From: Verrucomicrobiota bacterium
Lineage (GTDB): Bacteria; Verrucomicrobiota; Verrucomicrobiia; Chthoniobacterales; JAFAMB01
Assembly: GCA_019247695.1 (NCBI GenBank)
Contig: JAFBAP010000112.1
Span: 1 to 64,000 of the forward strand
DNA length: 64,000 nucleotides
Reading direction: 5' to 3'
Shown: positions 1-8,379 of the stretch, piece after piece
Layout: the number at the start of each line of letters is the position of its first letter
Position numbering within the stretch: position 1 is the stretch's first letter
The notes under the pieces: model-generated
Databases searched by the model: none
What the model saw: only the letters and a program-made list of their open reading frames with translations
Told to the model about the DNA's origin: nothing
Program-made: the position numbers and the translations under genes

Positions 1-1
1 T

Positions 2-172
2 GAGGTGGGGGTGCACGACAACTTCTTTGACCTGGGGGGCCAGTCGCTGCTGCTGGTGCGGGTGCAGGCGCGCCTGGCCAAGCGCCTCAACCGCGACATC
101 CCCATCCTGGAACTGTTCCGCCGGCCCACCATCCATGCCCTCGCCGCTTACCTCAGCCAAGAATCCCCATGA
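2..172 (+). CDS. C-terminal end of a nonribosomal peptide synthetase (carrier domain), partial
   Basis: Reading frame open from the left edge to a TGA; only the last 56 codons are in the window. It encodes the second half of a peptidyl carrier domain: the motif DNFFDLGGQSLL contains the serine that receives 4'-phosphopantetheine, followed by the helix-rich end (ELFRRPTIHALAAYL). No thioesterase or docking domain follows. The stop codon overlaps the start of the next synthetase gene (ATGA at 169-172), so the two are translationally coupled and the chain is probably handed from this carrier to the next condensation domain. The family assignment is seen directly; the identity of the whole upstream protein (NRPS or NRPS/PKS hybrid) cannot be seen. 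Confidence 0.85.
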   Translation, partial: EVGVHDNFFDLGGQSLLLVRVQARLAKRLNRDIPILELFRRPTIHALAAYLSQESP

Positions 173-3100
173 GCGCACCTTCTGACGATAATACCCGTTT
201 CCTCGCCCATCGGCTGCAGGCGCTTTCCCCGGCACGGCGCGCTGCCGTGGAGCGGTTGCTGCGTGAGCGCCAGCGCGGGAGCGGGGTGACCTCGCCTCCG
301 GTCCGGGATGGGCTGGCGGTTACCTCCTTCGGTCAGCAACGGTTGTGGTTCATGGCGCAGTTGGATCCGACGAGTTCGGTGTACAATACCGTCAGCACCC
401 TGACGCTCACGGTACCGGTGGACGTGACCGCATTGCAGGCAGCGGTCGACGCAGTCGTCGCGCGTCACGAGACCTTGCGGACGACGTTTGAAGCGGTGGA
501 CGGGGAACCTTTCCAACGGGTAAATGCACACGCGGCGGTAACGGTCGAGGTGAATGTTCCCACCCTTGAATTCATTCGCCGGCCGTTCGACCTGGAGCGT
601 GGACCGTTGGTGCGTGCCAGCGTGGCCACCGATACGGGAAAGGTGGTGGCGTGCGTGCATCATATCGTTACCGATGGCTGGTCAATGGGCATCTTCCTAA
701 GGGAATTATCGGCCTTGTACGCCGGGCGCGTGCGCGGGATTCCGGTGGCCTTTCCTCCTTTGGCCATCCAGTACAGGGATTATGCGGCGCAGCAACGCAT
801 GGAGCTGTCCGGATCCCGCTTGTCGGAATTGTTGGATTTCTGGCGGGCCGAGCTGGCGGGTGCACCGGTGCTGAACCTGGTCACTGACCGGCCGCGCCCC
901 CCGGTGCCGACCTTCCGCGGCGGGACGATCCCGGTGCAGATCCCGGCGGGTGTAGTGGTGAAACTACGGCGGCTGGCCCGGGAGCAGGGCGCCACCCTCT
1001 TCATGGCCCTGCTGGCCGGTTTTTCGGCGCTGCTGAGCCGTTATAGCGGGCAGGATGAAGTCGTCATCGGGTTCCCCGTTGCCGGTCGAACCCGCAGCGA
1101 AACTGAGGCGCTGATCGGATTTTTTATCAACACCATCGTCTTGCGGTGTGACCTTCGTAATGACCCCCATTTCAGGGAACTGCTTACCAGGACTCGCGAT
1201 CGTGCCATGCGGGCGTACGCTCACCAGGATCTGCCGTTCGAGAAACTCGTCGAAGACCTCCAGCCCGAACGTGACCTGAGCCGTAACCCTCTGCATCAAG
1301 TCGTCCTGCACCTCATCGACTCATCATCCGATGAGGCCAGGGGCGATGCCGGCCGTCTGCACGTTAACACGGGTACGTCACCGTTCGATTTGGTGGTGCA
1401 TTTAAGGGGCGCCGGCGCAGAACTGAAAGGTGACATCGAATACAGCAGCGACTTGTTCGACCAGCCCTCAGTGGAGCGCCTTGCCCGGCACCTGGTACTG
1501 ATGTTGGAGAAACTGGCCGATGATCCGGATGGGCCGCTGAGCCGGATACAGATGCTGACGCCAGATGAACAGCGGCAGTTGGCGACGTTTAATGCCACCG
1601 CAAGGCCGATCCCGCCGGAGCGTGTCGTTGAGTCAATCGAAGCGCAAGCTGCCCGTGCCCCCGATGCACCCGCGGTCGGCAGGGCGACCTACCGCAGCTT
1701 GATCTATGCCGCTAACGGCATCGCCCACCAACTCCTCGCCCGTGGTGCGGGTCCGGATGCACTGATCGCGGTGTCTCTGCCTCGCGGACCGGACCTGGTT
1801 GCTGCCCTGCTCGGGATTTGGAAGGCCGGGGCCGCTTACCTCCCATTGGACCCCGATTCTCCCTCGATGCGGCGCCGCCAGATCCTGTCCGACGCCCAGC
1901 CCCTGCTCGTCTTCAATGATCCTCATGAGTTCGGTCCACCCCGGCCGCACCCTCCCGCACTGCCCGTGGCCCCAGGCACGCTCGCTTACGTAATTTATAC
2001 CTCGGGTTCCACCGGCACCCCCAAAGGCGTTCTGGTGGAGCACGCCTCGCTCTCTAACCTCATCGCCTGGCACGTTCGCGAGTACCAGGTAACGGCGCAG
2101 GACCGGGCCACCCTGATCGCAAGTCCCGCCTTTGATGCATCAGTATGGGAGCTCTGGCCGTACCTTGCCGTCGGTGCGAGCGTCCATGTGCCGCCCATCG
2201 CTGCCCGATCCCCCGCCGATCTCCTTCAATGGCTGGCCGCCGAACGAATCACGATGGGTTTTCTGCCCACCCCGCTCGCCGAAGCAGTACTTGCCGAGCC
2301 GATGCCGCCGCACCTGGCATTACGCTTTATGTTGACCGGCGGGGACCTTCTCCATCGCTCACCTCCCGCCGGGTTGTCATTCGAACTGGCTAACCACTAT
2401 GGACCCACCGAGACTACCGTGGTGGCCACCGCGTGTAGAGTTGAGCCGGGCACGGCCGGAGCACCGCCACCCATCGGCAACCCCATCGACAACGTCCGGG
2501 CGGTAGTCGTCGATCAGTACGGCCAACCGCTGCCGGTTGGGGTGCCGGGCGAATTGTGGCTAGGTGGCGCCGGACTTGCCCGCGGCTACCTCAACTCCCC
2601 GGAACTCACTGCCGAGCGTTTTGCGTCGTGCGACGGACAACGGATGTACCGCACCGGTGATCGGGTGCGCCGTCGTCGCGACGGCACCCTGGACTTTCTT
2701 GGCCGGTTCGATCAGCAGGTCAAGCTCCGCGGATTTCGAATCGAACTGGGCGAGATCGAAAGCCACCTGCAAGCTCACCCGAGCGTGCGCGCTGCGGTGG
2801 TCGCTGCACGTGGCGATCGCCTGGTCGCCTACGTCGTACTCTCGTCTCCACTCGAAGGAATCGATTCCCTCCGCGCGCACCTGCGGGCTCGGCTGCCCGG
2901 TTATATGGTGCCGGTTAGATTCGAGATCCTGGACGCATTGCCCATGACCGCTAACGGCAAGATCGACAGGCACGCCCTGCCGGTGCCGACCTATGATGAT
3001 TCGAACTACGCAGCCCCGCGGACGCCTTCAGAGCACACCATCGCCGGGATATGGTCGGGATTACTCGGTCGCGAGCGCGTCGGTGTGTACGACGATTTTT

Positions 3101-3369
3101 TCGAGTTGGGTGGCCATTCGCTGTTGGCCACACAGGCAGTCTCGCGAATCCGGTCTATCCTTGGCGTTGAACTTTCCGTTGGTGCGATTTTTGACGCGCC
3201 GACGGTTGCGAGTCTCGCGGTTGCACTCACGAAGGCACCGCCAAGCGCGCCCGCCGCCCAGACCATCTCACGTGCTCCTCGTGATCGTTACCGTGCCCGG
3301 ATCGGGGTGGACGGCACGCTGGTGCTCGACGAGCCGTTACGCCGGTTGCTGTACCTTGACCGGAGTTGA
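169..3369 (+). CDS. Nonribosomal peptide synthetase, single module C-A-PCP
   Basis: 1066 residues. A short N-terminal linker helix is followed by a condensation domain (SFGQQRLWF near 53-61, active site HHIVTDG at 164-170), an adenylation domain (about 485-940; TSGSTGTPKG at 611-620, YGPTETT at 744-750, YRTGD near 827-831, Lys931 in NGKIDR) and a carrier domain with Ser984 in ELGGHSLL. Aligning the A domain by eye with GrsA gives a specificity code D-A-W-F-L-G-H-V-V-K, one position away from the published leucine code DAWFLGNVVK, so leucine or a similar aliphatic residue is my inference. There is no epimerisation, methylation or thioesterase domain; after the carrier there is only a ~45-residue basic tail, so release must occur elsewhere or by another enzyme. 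Start ATG overlaps the upstream stop by 4 bases. Confidence 0.95.
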   Translation: MSAPSDDNTRFLAHRLQALSPARRAAVERLLRERQRGSGVTSPPVRDGLAVTSFGQQRLWFMAQLDPTSSVYNTVSTLTLTVPVDVTALQAAVDAVVARHETLRTTFEAVDGEPFQRVNAHAAVTVEVNVPTLEFIRRPFDLERGPLVRASVATDTGKVVACVHHIVTDGWSMGIFLRELSALYAGRVRGIPVAFPPLAIQYRDYAAQQRMELSGSRLSELLDFWRAELAGAPVLNLVTDRPRPPVPTFRGGTIPVQIPAGVVVKLRRLAREQGATLFMALLAGFSALLSRYSGQDEVVIGFPVAGRTRSETEALIGFFINTIVLRCDLRNDPHFRELLTRTRDRAMRAYAHQDLPFEKLVEDLQPERDLSRNPLHQVVLHLIDSSSDEARGDAGRLHVNTGTSPFDLVVHLRGAGAELKGDIEYSSDLFDQPSVERLARHLVLMLEKLADDPDGPLSRIQMLTPDEQRQLATFNATARPIPPERVVESIEAQAARAPDAPAVGRATYRSLIYAANGIAHQLLARGAGPDALIAVSLPRGPDLVAALLGIWKAGAAYLPLDPDSPSMRRRQILSDAQPLLVFNDPHEFGPPRPHPPALPVAPGTLAYVIYTSGSTGTPKGVLVEHASLSNLIAWHVREYQVTAQDRATLIASPAFDASVWELWPYLAVGASVHVPPIAARSPADLLQWLAAERITMGFLPTPLAEAVLAEPMPPHLALRFMLTGGDLLHRSPPAGLSFELANHYGPTETTVVATACRVEPGTAGAPPPIGNPIDNVRAVVVDQYGQPLPVGVPGELWLGGAGLARGYLNSPELTAERFASCDGQRMYRTGDRVRRRRDGTLDFLGRFDQQVKLRGFRIELGEIESHLQAHPSVRAAVVAARGDRLVAYVVLSSPLEGIDSLRAHLRARLPGYMVPVRFEILDALPMTANGKIDRHALPVPTYDDSNYAAPRTPSEHTIAGIWSGLLGRERVGVYDDFFELGGHSLLATQAVSRIRSILGVELSVGAIFDAPTVASLAVALTKAPPSAPAAQTISRAPRDRYRARIGVDGTLVLDEPLRRLLYLDRS

Positions 3370-3377
3370 GGATCGGC

Positions 3378-3980
3378 ATGGACGCCAGCATCGAGTTCGT
3401 GGAAAGCGCCGGCGAAACGACCCTTCTGATCGATGGCGGGCAGGCGATGCAGGGCTGGGAGGCGGACCTCATGCGTCGAAGCGGTGATATCCTCTGCCGC
3501 TACGGCTCCGAGTTTATGGAGGTGGGCTTGGGTCTCGGGCTCTCGGCGCTGCACATCGCCAGTCAGCCGACCACCCGGCGCCATACCGTCATCGAGCTGT
3601 ACCAGCCGGTCATCGACCATTTTCTCGCCCGAACCCCCGCTCTGCCCGCGTCCCTCCAGATCATCCAGGGCGACTTCTTCGCCATGCTGCCGGCGTTGCC
3701 CCAAGGCAGCGTTGACGGCCTCTTCTTCGACCCGTATTTGCCGGCCGAAACGCGTAACGATCCAGCCTTTTGGAACGCGGTGGTTCCTTTGATGGTAGCG
3801 CTTATCCGGCCCGGCGGTGTATTCGTGCCGTGCTTCACGACGCAGCCGTACTTCCTCTTCATGCCCTTTTTTGAGCGCGCCATCATCGAACGCCGGCACT
3901 ACACCGCCTACCCACAAACTGCTTATACCGTGGCGAGCTCAGGTCACGCATTCATTCAATGCTATTTCACAGCCGGCTGA
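3378..3980 (+). CDS. SAM-dependent methyltransferase, guanidinoacetate/arginine N-methyltransferase-like
   Basis: About 200 residues forming a single class I methyltransferase fold. The SAM-binding glycine motif is EVGLGLGLSALHIA, followed by an acidic strand end (HTVIE), a GDFFAML segment and FFDPY where the post-IV acidic motif sits. The overall arrangement resembles guanidinoacetate methyltransferase and RMT2-type arginine methyltransferases. I chose ATG 3378 because GAGG lies 6 bases upstream; a TTG at 3366 overlapping the NRPS stop is the alternative. Being coupled to the NRPS gene, it probably methylates the peptide, a building block or a guanidine-bearing precursor; this is inference. 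No sign of truncation. Confidence 0.8.
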   Translation: MDASIEFVESAGETTLLIDGGQAMQGWEADLMRRSGDILCRYGSEFMEVGLGLGLSALHIASQPTTRRHTVIELYQPVIDHFLARTPALPASLQIIQGDFFAMLPALPQGSVDGLFFDPYLPAETRNDPAFWNAVVPLMVALIRPGGVFVPCFTTQPYFLFMPFFERAIIERRHYTAYPQTAYTVASSGHAFIQCYFTAG

Positions 3981-4102
3981 CGCGCCCGAGCCTATCGTGC
4001 CTGCGGCAGTATGGTGACGATCACACTTCCGGGCGCGCCGGGAGACATCGTGGTTGCTAACTGGGATGAAGCCGACCCCTTGGCCGGGATATTCCGGTCG
4101 AA

Positions 4103-4444
4103 TCACACGACAACGCACTGGCCACGTAACGTTTTTGCGTATTCGACTTGTTCCAGGCCTGCCTGTTTGAGAGTTGCCGTTTGCACCGTCGCCGGCGTGA
4201 TCCTGAGGGTGTAGGCCGGATTTGGTGGATCAATCAGCTTATGCATCACTCGCGTCGAATCACCAATCCCGAATCCCCAGCCTGATCCCGTATTGTCGGC
4301 TATCTGCCTTAAGTCGTCCACCAGAGTCGCTTCGGCTTGCCAGCCAGTCTTCCAAACTGTCCACGACGGCTGGTCAGGGTCCTTGGCCCAAAAGGTTGCT
4401 TTGATCCACTCCTGCCGGGGCCAGTCTTGAATGCGCCGGTTGGA
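4103..4444 (-). pseudogene. C-terminal remnant of an unrecognised gene
   Basis: On the minus strand an open frame of about 112 codons ends in TGA at 4103. Its composition is protein-like (QDWPRQEWIKATFWAKDP, then a tail ending in LEQVEYAKTLRGQCVVV) but it begins directly after a stop, with no start codon until an internal ATG at 4321. I therefore read it as the 3' remnant of a larger gene. I do not recognise the family. The rest of 3981-4586 shows nothing I can support: a plus frame from 4011 starts like a protein (MVTITLPGAPGDIVV) but soon becomes low quality. Confidence 0.35.
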
Positions 4445-4586
4445 CTATCGAACCGGCTGATCGGGCCGAGAGCATTACAATGAGCCGATCGCCCCGGGGC
4501 GGCAAGGCGCCGAGTAAGCTGGATCGCCGCAACGCTTTTTGTGCAAGGGTGAAAACCGTTGGGAATGGATTTACGAATAGAAACAT

Positions 4587-5465
4587 ATGGCACGTGTCAT
4601 TGTGACGGGCGGTAGTGGTAAAGTGGGCCGGGCATGCGTTGCAGAACTCCTGCACCACGGCTACGAAGTGTTCAACCTTGATGCCCTGCCGCCGGCGGAA
4701 GAACGCGCCCGGTTCACGCAAGTTGACCTCGCCGACTATGGCCAGACCATCGATGCGCTGTCGGGTGTGGATGAACTCTACCGCCACGTGGACGCTATAG
4801 TGCACTTGGCTGCCATCCCGAGGCCCTCGGCATACCCGAATGCCGTGACCTTCAGGGTTAACACGCTAAGCACTTACAACGTCTTTGAAGGCGCGCGCAA
4901 GCTGAACATCAAAAACGTGGTGTGGGCGTCCAGCGAAACGCTGCTGGGCCTTCCCTTCGAGGCGCCGCCGCCGTACATCCCGCTGGATGAAGAGTACCCC
5001 GCCCGCCCGGAAACCGCGTACTCGCTGTCGAAGCTGTTGGGCGAGGAGATGGCCAAACAATTCTGCCGGTGGGACCCGGAGCTGAAAATTGTGGGGTTAC
5101 GCTTCTCTAACGTTATGGAACCGGACGACTACGCGAAGTTTGCGGGGTTCGATGCCGATCCGAATCTGCGCAAGTGGAACCTGTGGGCGTACATCGATGT
5201 GCGCGACGCCGCTCAGGCGATCCGCAAAGCCCTGGAGGCGCCGCTCAAAGGATTTCAGGCGTTCCTCATCGCCAACGCCGACACCGTCATGAGCAGGCCC
5301 AATGCGGAATTGATCGCCGCCGCCTACCCTGGAGTGCCGCTGAGCAAAGAGGTCGGGCCGAACGAGACGCTCCAGTCCATCGAGAAAGCCCGGCGTGTGT
5401 TGGGCTACGAACCGCAGTACAGCTGGCGGAGCGAAGCGACCGTTCAGAACCGGGCAGCAGGATGA
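4587..5465 (+). CDS. NAD(P)-dependent epimerase/dehydratase (extended SDR)
   Basis: 292 residues, a complete extended short-chain dehydrogenase/reductase. The N-terminus has the Rossmann motif TGGSGKVG; VHLAAIP is the usual strand-4 motif; the catalytic tyrosine and lysine are in YSLSK; a WASSE segment precedes them. The C-terminal part is that of sugar-nucleotide epimerases and uronate-dehydrogenase-like enzymes, but nothing fixes the substrate. It stands alone, in the same direction as the NRPS locus but separated from it by 600 bases, so membership of that cluster is doubtful. Confidence 0.85.
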   Translation: MARVIVTGGSGKVGRACVAELLHHGYEVFNLDALPPAEERARFTQVDLADYGQTIDALSGVDELYRHVDAIVHLAAIPRPSAYPNAVTFRVNTLSTYNVFEGARKLNIKNVVWASSETLLGLPFEAPPPYIPLDEEYPARPETAYSLSKLLGEEMAKQFCRWDPELKIVGLRFSNVMEPDDYAKFAGFDADPNLRKWNLWAYIDVRDAAQAIRKALEAPLKGFQAFLIANADTVMSRPNAELIAAAYPGVPLSKEVGPNETLQSIEKARRVLGYEPQYSWRSEATVQNRAAG

Positions 5466-5537
5466 ACCACGTGCGGCCTGAGCCCATGAACCTGGCCAGG
5501 CAAGAAGGGCCGGACGCGGCAGTTCGTGCTTGTTCAT

Positions 5538-5569
5538 GCGTTCAGGCGTTCAGGCGTTCAGGCGTTCAG
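5538..5569 (+). repeat. Tandem octamer repeat, four copies of GCGTTCAG
   Basis: Four perfect head-to-tail copies of the 8-base unit GCGTTCAG, followed by a partial GCG. It lies in the 229-base gap between the epimerase gene and the DUF3072 gene, outside any coding frame I accept. Eight-base units are prone to slipped-strand copy-number change; here that would alter spacing upstream of the next gene. Confidence 0.9.
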
Positions 5570-5694
5570 GCGCCGCCTTGCCGGCGACCAATGCCTTGTT
5601 AAACGCAATTATTAAAAGCGGTTGAATAATGTTCATGTGAACACTATCCTTGGCCAGCGCGCTCACCACGAGGCGCACTGGACATAAAACGAGT

Positions 5695-5925
5695 ATGGCT
5701 GCAAAGAATAAATCCCAAGGAGAAAACCTGCCTTCCAACGCACGGAAAGATCCGGACGATTGGGTTACCAAAGATGAACCCAGTACCGGGGCTCAACGTT
5801 CTTACCTGCATACGTTGGCTACGGAAGCCGGTGAAGACCTCGACGAAAATCTTACGAAAGGCGAAGCCTCAAAGAAGATTGAGGAACTGCAGCAAAAGAC
5901 CGGGCGAGGATCGAAGTCCGAGTAG
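5695..5925 (+). CDS. DUF3072 domain-containing protein
   Basis: 76 residues, very hydrophilic and without membrane segments. The core DPDDWVTKDEPSTGAQRS followed by a short helix and a lysine/glutamate-rich end (TKGEASKKIEELQ) matches the DUF3072 family, small proteins of unknown function. I start at ATG 5695 because the family begins near there; the frame remains open upstream to another ATG at 5650. It is a single-gene unit between an intergenic tandem repeat and a hairpin-containing gap. Confidence 0.8.
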   Translation: MAAKNKSQGENLPSNARKDPDDWVTKDEPSTGAQRSYLHTLATEAGEDLDENLTKGEASKKIEELQQKTGRGSKSE

Positions 5926-6380
5926 CGGTGAAAGATAGTGAGTCGGGGATCCGCTCCGTGTAGCGGAAGGTGAGGTTTCAAAGTGCTTGCGCCAGTTAGA
6001 ATACTGACAAATCTAACCTGGCGTTGAGCTTTCGCTCCAGCACACTCCCGATCAGCTTTCAGGTTTGGCAACGGGAGTATAAAAGATTGTCGCGTCCTCG
6101 CCCGGTGAGACGCCCGCGTTCCGGCCCTGGGATTCTAACCGGCGCCTTTGCTTGCCGCCGGCGAAAACGCCCGGAGGTCGCGGGAAATGAACCAGATTCC
6201 GCACAACCTTCTACGCGGAATCGGCAGTACCACCCTTGGCTGCATGCCGGTCTGGCCCGGTCTCACGCATGAGGTGGCCAACGCGGGCGCTATCGCGCCT
6301 GCCGGGCCGTCCGGACCCTCGGATGCACGAACACGAAAAGGAACGGCCCCTTAAACGTTTATATCAAACAAGGGATTTAC
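5926..6380. other. Gap without a supported gene; two small hairpins
   Basis: Two inverted repeats are visible: CCGCT/AGCGG at about 5951-5966, and CGCCAGTTAGA (5990-6000) facing TCTAACCTGGCG (6012-6023), the latter with one unpaired base. Neither is followed by a T-run, so I do not call a terminator. A short open frame from ATG 6187 has no recognisable content. Confidence 0.5.
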
Positions 6381-6409
6381 TTGACCTTTTAAAACGGTCG
6401 TTTTAATCT
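6381..6409 (+). promoter_or_regulatory. Probable autoregulatory promoter/operator of the TetR gene
   Basis: The palindrome TTAAAACGGTCGTTTTAA (6389-6406; 8-base arms, 2-base centre) sits just before the TetR/CerR start codon. It lies between a possible -35 (TTGACC, 6381-6386) and a weak -10 (TAATCT, 6404-6409) 17 bases apart, where a bound repressor would block polymerase. If this promoter is right, the transcript would begin at or next to the ATG at 6415 and be leaderless or nearly so. The palindrome is seen; the promoter and operator function are inferred. Confidence 0.55.
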
Positions 6410-6414
6410 GGGGC

Positions 6415-7092
6415 ATGGTGGTTCACGCAGCTAAAGGTAACGCCCCTGAACGTCGTGAGGACACGACGCGCGCCAAGATCCTGAGCGCGGCCGGCGAGGT
6501 CTTCGCCGAGCAAGGCTTCGAGGGCGCCACCATTCGCGCCATCACCGAAAGGGCCGGGGTCAACATTGCCGCGGTCAATTACCACTTCCGCGATAAGGCT
6601 GAACTTTACGCTCGCGTGGTCGTGGATGCCTGCCTGGCGAGAGCGGCGTTTCGCGAGGTCATGGCTGAGGCTGGCGGGTCACCGGAGGACCGGCTCCGCA
6701 GCCTAATCTGCCACTTTCTCGAATTCTTGCTCGATCCGGCTCAGCCGGGATGGAAACGGCGTCTGATGGCCCGCGAGATGGCTAACCCGACCACGGCGCT
6801 GGACGAACTGGTGGAGAAGAATATCCGGCCGCTGCGAGATGAATTTCTCAGGCCGGTCCTTCACGAACTTACCGGCGGATGTTTCAACCAACGCCAACTC
6901 AGCTACATCGGCTCAAGCGTCATGGGTCAATGTCTCTATTTTCTCCAGTCCCGGCCCATCATCGAGCGCCTGAATCCCGATTTTAGCGTCGGCAAGGCCG
7001 AAATCGCCGAGATTGCCGAGCACATCACCCGCTTTTCGCTGGCCGCCATCACGGAACTGACCCGTCAGGCGCGCGCCACCCGTCAACCTTGA
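6415..7092 (+). CDS. TetR-family transcriptional regulator, CerR-type C-terminal domain
   Basis: 225 residues. The N-terminal helix-turn-helix is typical of TetR proteins (ILSAAGEVFAEQGFEGATIR, then ITERAGVNIAAVNYHFRDK, about residues 20-60). The ligand-binding part resembles the CerR/DUF1956 group (E. coli CecR/YbiH), which controls neighbouring efflux genes. Here the next two genes, 18 bases downstream, encode an EmrA/EmrB-type pump, and a palindrome overlaps the putative promoter. The likely role is a repressor of its own operon released by a toxic small molecule; the inducer is unknown. Confidence 0.9.
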   Translation: MVVHAAKGNAPERREDTTRAKILSAAGEVFAEQGFEGATIRAITERAGVNIAAVNYHFRDKAELYARVVVDACLARAAFREVMAEAGGSPEDRLRSLICHFLEFLLDPAQPGWKRRLMAREMANPTTALDELVEKNIRPLRDEFLRPVLHELTGGCFNQRQLSYIGSSVMGQCLYFLQSRPIIERLNPDFSVGKAEIAEIAEHITRFSLAAITELTRQARATRQP

Positions 7093-7110
7093 CTTAACCC
7101 GCTCTGCCTC

Positions 7111-8331
7111 ATGAGTGCCTCCTCCGTTGCTACCCCACGTACCGGCTTCAAAGCCGCGGACGGCAATCGGCCTGCGGTGGGCGGCCAGATCGCCGGTCCT
7201 TCCAATGCGGCTCCTCGAAAACCGAAGCGGTCCGCTCGCCGTCGTGCCGTGCTGTGCGCCATTGGCGCGCTTGGCTTGGCCGGTGCCGCTTACTGGTACC
7301 TTGGCAATGCCGGTTATGAAACGACCGACGATGCTACCATCGAAACGCACGTCATCCAAGTCAGCCCTAAAATTTCGGCGCACGTCAGAGCAGTCCATGT
7401 TGACGATAACTATGAAGTCAAGCGGGGCGATCTGTTGATCGAACTGGACCCGCGCGACTACGAAGTCAACCTCGCCAGCGCCGCCGCCAGCCTTGCCTCG
7501 GCTCAGAGCAAGCTGACCGAAGCGGAGGCTCAACGGCAGGTGGCTCAAGCTGGCCTCGGCCAGGCAAGAGCGGACCTCGAGGGCGCCCAGGCAACGGCGG
7601 ATAACGCCGAGGCCGATCTCAAGCGGAACGAGAAACTTTATCAGACGCGGGTGATCGACCGGCGCGAATATGATGCCTCGGTCGCCCAAGCCAAAAGCGC
7701 GGACGCCAACGTGGCGTCCGCAACGAAGAAAGTGGGTTCGCAAGAGGCGCAACTCCGGCTGGCGGCCGCGCAGTACGCCACGGCTGCTTCGGAGATACAA
7801 CAGGCGGAAGCACAACGGCAGCAGGCGCAGCTGCAATTGTCATACGCCAAAATCTTCGCTCCTTTTAGCGGCCGGGTGACGAAGAAGAGCGTTGAACCCG
7901 GTAACTACGTTCAACCGGGGCAAACCCTTTTTTCGCTCGTTCTGCCTGAGGTTTGGGTAATCGCCAACTTCAAAGAGACCCAGCTAAAGGGTATGAACGC
8001 CGGCCAGCCCGTCTCGGTGCGGGTTGATGCGATTCCCGGCCGCGCTTTCAAGGCGCACGTCGAGAGCTTTCAGGTGGGCACCGGCGGCCGGTTCACTTTG
8101 TTGCCGCCGGAAAATGCCACTGGTAATTTCGTTAAAGTCGTCCAGCGGGTGCCGGTTAAGATTGTGTTCGATGAGCCCCCAGCGCAGCTCGCGCGGCTCT
8201 GGGCCGGCGAGTCGGTGGAACCCAGGGTCAACGTTCGTGACGTCGTTGCAGAGCGCAGCCGTCGCGCCGACCCGCTTCCGCCGGCCGTCCTCGGCGCAGC
8301 GGACCCTGCCGCGGCGGCCGCTGAACCATAA
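7111..8331 (+). CDS. EmrA/HlyD-type membrane fusion protein of a multidrug efflux pump
   Basis: 406 residues: a basic cytoplasmic tail (about 1-45), one transmembrane helix (about 46-65), a biotinyl-lipoyl half (VSPKISAHVRAVHVDDNYEV, with LIELDPRDYEV), a long alanine/glutamine-rich coiled-coil hairpin (about 120-235), the second lipoyl half (IFAPFSGRVTKKSVEPGNYV) and a beta-barrel domain. The ETTDDATIETHV segment is characteristic of the EmrA branch. It bridges the inner-membrane pump encoded next with an outer-membrane channel; no TolC-like gene is present nearby. An alanine-rich tail ends the protein. Probably cotranscribed with the TetR gene. Confidence 0.9.
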   Translation: MSASSVATPRTGFKAADGNRPAVGGQIAGPSNAAPRKPKRSARRRAVLCAIGALGLAGAAYWYLGNAGYETTDDATIETHVIQVSPKISAHVRAVHVDDNYEVKRGDLLIELDPRDYEVNLASAAASLASAQSKLTEAEAQRQVAQAGLGQARADLEGAQATADNAEADLKRNEKLYQTRVIDRREYDASVAQAKSADANVASATKKVGSQEAQLRLAAAQYATAASEIQQAEAQRQQAQLQLSYAKIFAPFSGRVTKKSVEPGNYVQPGQTLFSLVLPEVWVIANFKETQLKGMNAGQPVSVRVDAIPGRAFKAHVESFQVGTGGRFTLLPPENATGNFVKVVQRVPVKIVFDEPPAQLARLWAGESVEPRVNVRDVVAERSRRADPLPPAVLGAADPAAAAAEP

Positions 8332-8379
8332 GTTGGGGCTGATCTTCCGAAACCGAGACTAAGCCGGACGGCAAATGGT

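Noticed and set aside
2560..2973. Minus-strand frame inside the NRPS adenylation domain
   Set aside because: Antisense to conserved A-domain motifs; shadow.
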